Of a stretch of DNA of 64,000 nucleotides, positions 56,620-64,000 are shown in pieces. Below the pieces are notes generated by a model. It was given only the letters and a program-made list of their open reading frames with translations. It was not told the origin of the DNA and did no database searches. A program made the translations under genes and the position numbers. The stretch's first letter is position 1; every line of letters begins with the position of its first letter. Origin of the DNA: Acestrorhynchus altus (Eukaryota; Chordata; Actinopteri; Characiformes; Acestrorhynchidae); assembly GCA_034509495.1 (NCBI GenBank), contig CM067507.1:29549392-29613391 (forward strand), given 5' to 3'.

Positions 56620-56709
<90 letters not shown>
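56563..56709. repeat. Compound (CA)n and (TA)n microsatellite, vstm2a intron 2
   Basis: About 38 bp of CA, then 'gtgtgtgg' and a short spacer, then about 86 bp of TA. Confidence 0.97.
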
Positions 56710-56711
<2 letters not shown>

Positions 56712-58284
56712 AAACCACAAACCTGTTATGATGCACAAAATTGCACTGTGATTCAAGCGCCATGCTTATCACTGGATTTTGGTCTTGCCTGGTCTTGAGA
56801 ATTGCTGTGACACACTTGCTCAGAGGTGGCTGGTTTCATATTTGAAGGACAGGACATTGGACCGAGGCATATCTACAGATGGCATCTTAGACTCAGAGCA
56901 TGCTTATTAGTGATGGCATTGACTGAATGACAACAACTTTGTATCTGACCGTCGGTATCTTTGTGTTCCTCTAGAATAATTCGCTTTTGACACAATTGTG
57001 ACAACAGTACAGCAAGCTTAGATGCTCGAATGATGTAGCGTGAGACATGTTACATGTTTATTAATAAGGCGAATTTGAATCTGTTGTCAGAGTTTTGCCA
57101 CATCATGTCTGAGACTGAGTCATTGCCTGCATGTTTCCTAGCAAGGCACGGAGGTACTTAACCTTGTCACATTGCTGCATAATCACTTTGAGTGAATGCT
57201 GTGGCTTGTGGTGACATTCCTTTAAGTCATCAAAGACTTTTTTATTTATGACGGTGGAAATTGCAGTCTGTGGCACTACATTTATACAAGCACTATCTTA
57301 TGATAAGCGCACAGTCAGTTGGTGTGCATTTGGGGGCATTTGGCAGTTTGTCATTGCTGCCAATAAATGCAGACATCTTTCCTTTGATGTGTTTTCCTTC
57401 ATCCAGTCGGCACAATAAGGAGAAGGAGGCCTCCCCCCTCCCAACCCCACAGCCCCTAGAAAAAATATGCTTGGGTTTAATACCACTATTACTGCACTAT
57501 TGTTGTCACTCATCATGCACATATTGCCAAGCCTTTGATCTACAGCTTCTATCAATTTTGGATGTGGAATGACAATGGCTGCTGTGCAGCGTGTGGCGGC
57601 GTTCATTGAAACTCATTCTTTCCTGAGTAGCACGCTTCAGATGACAGGCAGCTGGGTCCCCAGTGAACTAGAGGTCTGGCAAAAACAAGGATTGAAGAGA
57701 TATCCTATAAAAAGATACATCCTTGACAAGTCTGCATAATAAGATGGGTGGCTATTTCAAATGAGCTCTGATACGTTACACCAAAGGCACTCACCTCTGA
57801 AGGGTACCCATTAAGAATACGGGAATATGAATTTCTGTTGAGCACAGTGGGAAAAGGTGAGGTGAACTGCAGCACTGCCATCATTGTGTCATGGTATAAT
57901 GTGAAATGGGTCTCATCCATATACCCACATTTTGCAGTCATTGATTTATTACAACCAGAACTATTGTTGAACACCGTGTCTAAACTAAAAGTGGAGCTCC
58001 CCTAGGCCTCTCAGTGCTATTAATAATTATAAATGAAAGTCTACACATTAACCTTTCTAACCATGAACATAAGTGTTCACCCACCTTCAGGCTGGGGATC
58101 CGTTTGCAATGTCTTCATGGCAATTTTTGTTGTTTCATACAATGAGTTTTATAGCTGTTATTAACACATAAAACATCAGAGGATCACAAAAAAGTTGTAT
58201 GTAGCAGCCAGTGCTACATTCAATGCACATCGTCCAAGTAGGCTCTTGAGCCCAAAAGCATGTTACTGTTAAGGTCGTGTTAGA
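56710..58284. other. vstm2a intron 2 sequence, nothing else recognised
   Basis: I looked for the next vstm2a exon (ISTVKVQG / YECRV type coding) in the plus-strand open frames and did not find it. Frames at 57,261-57,606 overlap on both strands. The minus-strand 57,705-57,974 frame is unassigned. Confidence 0.5.
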
Positions 58285-58620
58285 GACATGTTGGATATTG
58301 AGAATGTGAACTGTTTCAAGTACCTGGGTGTTCACTTAAACACCAAACTGGACAGGTCAGTTAATACCACTGCACTTAACAAAAGAGGCCAGAGCAGACT
58401 CCAACTACTAAGGAAATAGAGGTCATTTGGAGTGCAGGGAGCACTCCTGAGAACCTTCTGTGACACAGTGGGGGAATCTACCCTCTTATGGAGTGGCCTG
58501 CTGGGGCAGCAGTATTTTGACAGCAGACAGGAAGAGACCAAACAAACTCATAAAGAGGGACAGTTCTGTCTTTGTACTGACTGCCTTGCTGTCTTATCTA
58601 AAAGCTGCAGTGTATAAAAG
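58285..58620 (+). pseudogene. LINE fragment: reverse transcriptase C-terminal region
   Basis: Translated plus-strand pieces in two frames read 'NVNCFKYLGVHLNTKLDRSV', 'GQSRLQLLRK', 'SFGVQGALLRTFCDTVGES' and, after a frameshift, 'VACWGSSILTADRKR'. This is the conserved order after the catalytic core of fish L2/Rex-like non-LTR reverse transcriptases (YLGVHL, RLRSFGV, VVCWGS). A stop after LLRK and frameshifts show it is dead. It is in the same orientation as vstm2a, inside its second intron. Confidence 0.75.
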
Positions 58621-58739
58621 CATAATTTATTTCACCAACTCCATTATTCATATACACCAAAATTCCAAAAGTCATGTGTTAGTGGAGTGGCAGCCTATGG
58701 GTCCTTAATGATCATGACTGGTGGTGTCTGGCTATAATA

Positions 58740-59165
58740 GTCTGTGCAAACAGATAAGGAAACCTGGAGACCCCACAATCATATGTCGCAGATCCCTGCA
58801 GTATTCTTTAACTTCCATTGGATTAATGATAAGAGAAGACCCACCCCAGTGTTAACACTATGACACCATAGTGTCTTATTCTGGGCTTGAGAGGTTGCTT
58901 ACTAGACCCTAGAGGACTACTAGATCCTAGAGGACTGGCAACATGTGGCATAGTCCGATGGGTTATGGTATCAATTCATTTGGGTGGATGGTAGGGTTTG
59001 TATGTGGCTAGACCTGATGAAGCCAAGCATTGTGCAGGCTGGTGGTGGTTTCATGCTGTTTGCTCCTGGCATGGGTTGAGTCCACAACATTTCATGCCTG
59101 TTCATGGACTTCATGTACCCTTACAATGTTGGGATAGTCCTGCTATTATTTTAGTGTTTGTACAA
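58740..59165 (+). pseudogene. Degenerate Tc1-like transposase element (lineage W, copy 2)
   Basis: 'gtagggtttgtatgtggcta', 'gacctgatgaagccaagcat', 'tgtgcaggctggtggtggtt' and 'ttcatggacttcatgtaccc' follow the same order as the copy at 47,140 and extend further. Upstream 'gttaacactatgacaccata' matches 'aaaaccatgacaccagacgc' there. No open frame is preserved. Confidence 0.6.
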
Positions 59166-59904
59166 AGAGGAACTCGCTATAGTACTTTTTTGATATTGCT
59201 ACAGTGCTTAGGAATAGGACCCTCTTGGAGAATACCACTGAAGAAGCCAAACTTAGTTACTCCATCTAGAATGGGCACATCAGAGGGTACATCTTCATTT
59301 TAATTTATTTATTTTATTATGTATCCACCCCCCTTTTTCCTCTTAACATTGTCTTCTTATTTCCCATAGTGTTTTGACACAAAGCAGCTCTCTCACTTAC
59401 TTGGCCCATCTGTGTATTCATGGCATGCATTAATACACATTAATGTCAAAGGTCAGACCATGAAACAGGAGTAAGCCCAGTGAACCAGGCTAAGTGAAAG
59501 GCACATTAATTTGAACATGCTGTTTGGGCACTATTCACATGGTAAGATTATACAGCAGAACCCTCGCATTATAGATAAGGAGAGAGGTTTCCAAAAGCAT
59601 TATAAAACCAAGTGCACTGTGAATCCTGCCTGAAGATTACTTATCAGTGGACAATTTTATTATGTTTATTTTTCCTTATATTGTTATATTGGCACTGGTA
59701 CATCATAAGGAAGAGTTTACTCCCCTGAAAGTTTAGTAGTTATAAACCTTTTAAAAAAAACATCACAAATAATGGAGACATTTTTCAGTGTAGTTTGGTA
59801 AAGGGCTGGGAAATCCAGGACAGTTACCATGCAATTAGATCACGTGGGACAGAACCAGTTTAAACCTGCTTCAGAAGGATGAAAGTAGTTCCAATGTAGT
59901 ACTA
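59166..59904. other. Intron 2 sequence, nothing recognised
   Basis: No features seen. Confidence 0.5.
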
Positions 59905-60350
59905 CAGTATACAGAAAAAGGCATTGGAACACCTGCTTATTGATTGTTTCTTCTGAAATGAAGAGTATTTACAAATGCTCCTACTGTCCAGGGATGATTT
60001 TCTTCTAGGTTTTGGAGCATTTCTGTAAGGATTCGGTTGCATTCTAAGACAAGAAAATTAGTGAGGTCAGGATGTTGGATGATCACCTCTTCACTTCTTC
60101 CCCAACTGCTCCCACAAGTATTGGATGGAGCACCATCATTTTGGAGATCACAGTTCCACTGCTCCACAGCTTAATGCTGGGGGACTTATGTCCCTGTAGC
60201 CCATGGCTAGTATTAGGCATGGTTTCAATAAGTTCAATAAGATCTGCTCTGGAGAATTGTATTCTATTGGTAGTACTTCTCTACAGGGACTATACAAGCT
60301 GTGTGTACAGTTGTACATCTGTGTCAGCAATGGCTTAAAGTAACGGAATG
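59905..60350 (-). mobile_element. Tc1-like MITE family M, minus-strand copy
   Basis: Read on the plus strand, 'tttggagcatttctgtaagg', 'ttggatggagcaccatcatt', 'ccactgctccacagctta', 'aattgtattctattggtagt' and 'ctgtgtcagcaatggcttaa' are the reverse complement, in reverse order, of the internal phrases of the 16,556 copy. The terminal repeats are worn. Confidence 0.7.
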
Positions 60351-61484
60351 CGTTAAAGAGAAGGGGTGTACACCAACATTTTGAAATATAGTGGTGTACA
60401 AGAATAGTTGGAAAACACTGATTGTAGTGTTTGTACGTCTACAGTATAAAGTTCAGCATATAGTGCAAGTAAGCCTTAGGCTAATAGTCCCAGCTGTGTT
60501 ATGGCACTGAGATTGAGACTCAAACTGTGCGAAATGGGCGTAAATGTGGGTTCATTCTTGGAAAGGGCAAGGCAGATGACACACCATGCAACCGGGCATC
60601 TACAGAGTTGCACAATTGCCCTCTGAGCATGTTCTAACACTAGACAATGTCATGTGGTCACTCATTAAAAAAGGACTGGGAGGTTTTGTGAGCAGTGAGT
60701 TTGAGAGAAGGGAGAAGTCTGGTACATTGGGAATTGTGGCTGCAGTGTTTGGGTAGCCAAATGATGTTTCTAAAGGTAGGAATTGTAGTACTGTGAATGC
60801 CTTTCAATGTAGTATGTTTAATCTAGTATGTTTAATTTAAGAAAAATATCATCAGAAAGAGTCTTATACTTGCATGCATCAATATATGTTGTGGAAACTA
60901 TGTGTGCTACTACTTGGATCAAGTATTGTAAACTGTACACTGTTTTGTTGCTTTGTCAGACAATGCTGTATTTGTCTGTAATACTTTGCCCAAGAAAAGA
61001 GCACTGTACCAGCCTCAAGCAATTGAAGATGAATTGTTACATAATAGAAAATGATTGAAAATGGCATTTTAATATTCCCCATTTACCAAGAGAGTGGCCA
61101 TTTGATTTAGCCAGCAAGACCTTCACAATCACAAATAAATACAAAATCTATCTCTCTGGCTTCCTCATTCAGCCTAGTCACTGCCCAATTTTCAAGTAAG
61201 TTCCCTCCACTGGACAGCTGAAGACAAAAAGGATGGGAGCTCAATGAAAACACTTGGCTCTGATAACTGCTCCCATCGACCAGCTCCTCATTAAGAAGAC
61301 ACATTGACAATCAGTGTGACATTACCCTGATCATTGTGTTACCTGAGGATGGGTATTGGGTGCAGATAGAAATTGGCCTTTAAAACTGATCTAGGACCAG
61401 TCTGGTCTCCAATAATTGCAATCCAGAGCTTTACAGTAGAAACCATAGAAGCAATTTCAGCTGAGCATAGATCTACTTCTGTCC
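60351..61484. other. Intron 2 sequence, nothing recognised
   Basis: Frames at 60,828-61,082 overlap on both strands; no product is recognisable. Confidence 0.5.
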
Positions 61485-61800
61485 CACAGATGTCCAAATG
61501 CACACACAGGTTGTCTAGTCCCCATAGAGCAGTGCTGGAAACACAGTAGGACTTTCTGGAGGAGATAAACATGAAACTACTGGCAGGCAGTTTCATGTGG
61601 GATAGGATCATAATCATTTAACATTCTAACTGCTCTTTCCACTGAATGCACTGAATCAAATTCACACAACAGTGCTCCAAAATCTAGTACAAAAACCTTT
61701 CCTCAGACAGTTGCTGAACTGAGAAATAAATTTTAATACCCTTGATTTCAGAATAAACAATGAATGGGCAGATGTCCCAATAATTTTGTTAATATAATGT
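61485..61800 (+). mobile_element. Tc1-like MITE family M, partial copy
   Basis: 'agatgtccaaatgcacacac', 'aggttgtctagtccccatag', 'acagtgctccaaaatctagt' and 'cccttgatttcagaataaac' end in 'cagatgtcccaataattttg'. Compared with 16,556 a central piece of about 150 bp is missing, and the left end is replaced. Confidence 0.7.
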
Positions 61801-63454
61801 ATGAATTGCTCAGTAACGTCTACAAACTAGTATTTAGATTATGAGAGTAAAGAACAGATATCTAGAATTGACCTGGAATTGATCTGGAAACTGTTTATTT
61901 CAGGGTTTTGAATTCTACATCTTATATAATTTACATATTGACATCAATCAACACACTAAAACACAATGTAACCAACATGAGTTATTGGAAACATTTTTGA
62001 GGCTATATCTAACCATTTTTATGTAAAAAGGTTTCAAAAGTTCTATAAAATAATACACATTATTTTCCACTAATGTAAAGAGCCTGTAATAAAGCAAAGA
62101 ACCATTGAAGCATTCTTAAGATTCTTTGAGTTGCCTTGGCTCTATACAGAACCATTGCTTTTTCTAACAAACTCCTAAAAATAAATAAATAAATAAATAA
62201 AATAAAATAAAATAAGCAGATGACAGGAATTTGAAAACTGAGTTTGTATGTATATCTAAACAAACAAATAGACAACAGAAGGAGACTAAACATTGCTGTT
62301 TAGGATTCTCAAACTCTATGCTTCATCTTTATATTCCACACGTAGCTTTTCCAATCCTACTTCAGTGATATTCATATATATAATGTATGCAGCCACTAGA
62401 GACTTTATCACTACAGGAATGGGAGGTATTGGTATTGGCTCAAGCTCAGTTTTCCATTAGTTATAAATACTTGGAGTGTTCTTTGTTCCCAATGGACATT
62501 TGTAATGGAATGGATGTCGTGCTCCTTGAAAATGGCTGTTAATAGAATTTGAACTAAGGACTGATCCTAGAAAGAGCAGTGATTTGCACACACAATTCAG
62601 AATGTTATTGTGGACTACATAAACATACAGGAAAGGCAAAAAGTCAGAAATCAGGCATTGTTCTGGGTTAGTTGTTCCCTTTGTAGAATAGGCAAAATCC
62701 TTATACTTAAGTTTATTTGTCTTATTTTCATGTAGAAAGTCATCAGAATGCATCATCTGAACGGGGGCACACAAACATTTCACATGAATCTGCATTAATG
62801 ATAAACTGTAATGTTCAAAGTATAATACTTTGAAGGTGACCTAGAATGGAAGGCATTTTCATTGGTGCATAATAATGAATATTCAAACATTGTTGTCTCT
62901 TCATTTGAAACAATATCCACAGGGTTGTAAAACAGGGCTGTAAGAATCTAGACTGGTTATATTTCTGTACTAATAATTAATACACTCAGGATAGTGAATG
63001 CCTTTTTAAACTAAAAACAATAGTAAATTTGGTAGAATATGAAAGCATGGTTAAAACTCAGCTTAGCCAACAGGGTGAAGCACTATGTACAAGCACAGCT
63101 CAGAAGAAGTGTGGCTCAGCTGTCCAAACGAAGAGAGATCAACATGGCCATGTGAGCAGGTGCTAGCCAGGTGCTAGACTAAAAGCTATGCTACGCTATG
63201 TGAGCTACTGGCTGTCACACAAACCAGCCAATATAAACAGAACAGGAGGGTTGTAAATATACTTGCAAAACTGCATCCAAGGATTTTTCAACCAACAACT
63301 TCAAATACTCTAAAATACTCATAAAATGCAGTGTAACAAATAGTATACTATCTCTTATATGTACAATTTCTTATATTTGATCATGCAGTAATAAAGGTAC
63401 CTGGAACCTACAGTGATGCACAAGTAATTTTCAGCATTCTTATACACGTAATAT
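61801..63454. other. AT-rich intron 2 sequence; short (AAAT)n at 62,185-62,214
   Basis: The only feature seen is AAAT/AAAAT repeats of about 30 bp. Confidence 0.5.
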
Positions 63455-63970
63455 CCAAAACTATCTAGACATCCCTTCAAGTTTAGTCATTTTAAAAATA
63501 AACCGTTCTTAATGCTCAACTGCACACACGAATCTTGTGTAATCTCCATAAAAAGGCATTAACAATAGAACAGAATGTTCTGAAGCAGCTGCACATGAGC
63601 CTAGGATCACCATACCCAATGCCAAGTGTTGACTGGAGGGGTGTAAAGCCCCTCAGCTTTGGGCTGTGGAGCAGTGGAATTGCATTCTGTGTATTGAAGG
63701 AGCTCTGTCTAAAACCTCTGGGATGAGTTGGAGTGGTGTTTGTGATTCAGAACTAATCAACCAGCAAGGACCTGACCGTACTAATCCTTATGTGGCTGAA
63801 TGCCAATCCTCACAGCAATGTTCCATCATCTAGTGCAAAGCCTTCCCAGAAGAGTAGAGGATGTTTTGTAGCAAATAAGGAGAAAAAAAAAACCCTTCCT
63901 ACTAATTACCCATGATTCAGAAAGAAATGTTAGATAAGAAGGGATGTAAATACTTTTAGACACATGGGGT
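63455..63970 (+). mobile_element. Tc1-like MITE family M, near-complete copy
   Basis: The left end is 'tatccaaaactatctagaca' and the right end 'gatgtaaatacttttagaca'. Inside are 'tgtaaagcccctcagctttg', 'gctgtggagcagtggaattg', 'tggctgaatgccaatcctca', 'aaagccttcccagaagag' and 'acccatgattcagaaa', in the family order. It is about 510 bp and encodes nothing. Confidence 0.75.
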
Positions 63971-64000
63971 CAAATTCATAAAATGCACCATCGGATTCAC

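Noticed and set aside
56136..56772. Tyr-Ile repeat frames on both strands
   Set aside because: They are translations of TA microsatellites.
56710..64000. Next vstm2a exon inside the window
   Set aside because: No plus-strand frame has the expected second half of the V-set domain (YECRV-type cysteine) between splice sites.

Overview
The window is vertebrate nuclear DNA, most likely from a teleost fish and probably an otophysan (characin, catfish or knifefish group). The evidence is AT-rich, intron-like sequence with no dense coding, very many long CA/GT, AT, GA and ATT microsatellites, several Tc1/mariner families of the kind common in fish, L2/Rex-type and RTE-type LINE fragments, and tRNA-derived SINE pieces. 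I cannot name the species. Repeat-family names rest on remembered resemblance to fish repeats, not on a search.

Only one host gene is supported: the 5' end of vstm2a (V-set and transmembrane domain containing 2A) on the + strand at about 54.4-56.0 kb. It has a CpG-rich promoter region with a TATA-like box near 54,381, a long leader holding a (GA)n tract and several upstream ATGs, coding exon 1 (54,996-55,071, signal peptide), a 766-bp phase-1 intron, and coding exon 2 (55,838-56,007, first half of the V-set Ig domain). I found no later exons, so the gene should continue beyond 64,000. The 8 kb after exon 2 would be intron 2.

Positions 1-54,000 form a gene desert upstream of vstm2a. It is mostly old repeats: (i) a dispersed repeat of about 450 bp that I call family D, with five copies; (ii) a non-autonomous Tc1-like MITE whose terminus reads TGTCCAAATGTTTGTGGAC, at ten loci; (iii) at least five lineages of degenerate Tc1-like elements; (iv) three LINE fragments, all antisense, each splitting an older Tc1-like MITE; (v) palindromic and minisatellite-bearing elements; (vi) SINE fragments.

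Nothing here resembles an undescribed protein system. The most useful observations are the vstm2a start with its uORF-rich, repeat-bearing leader, the family D repeat, the nested LINE-in-MITE structures, and a cluster of long AT tracts just inside vstm2a intron 2. Stretches listed as having no recognised feature may hold conserved regulatory elements that one sequence cannot reveal.
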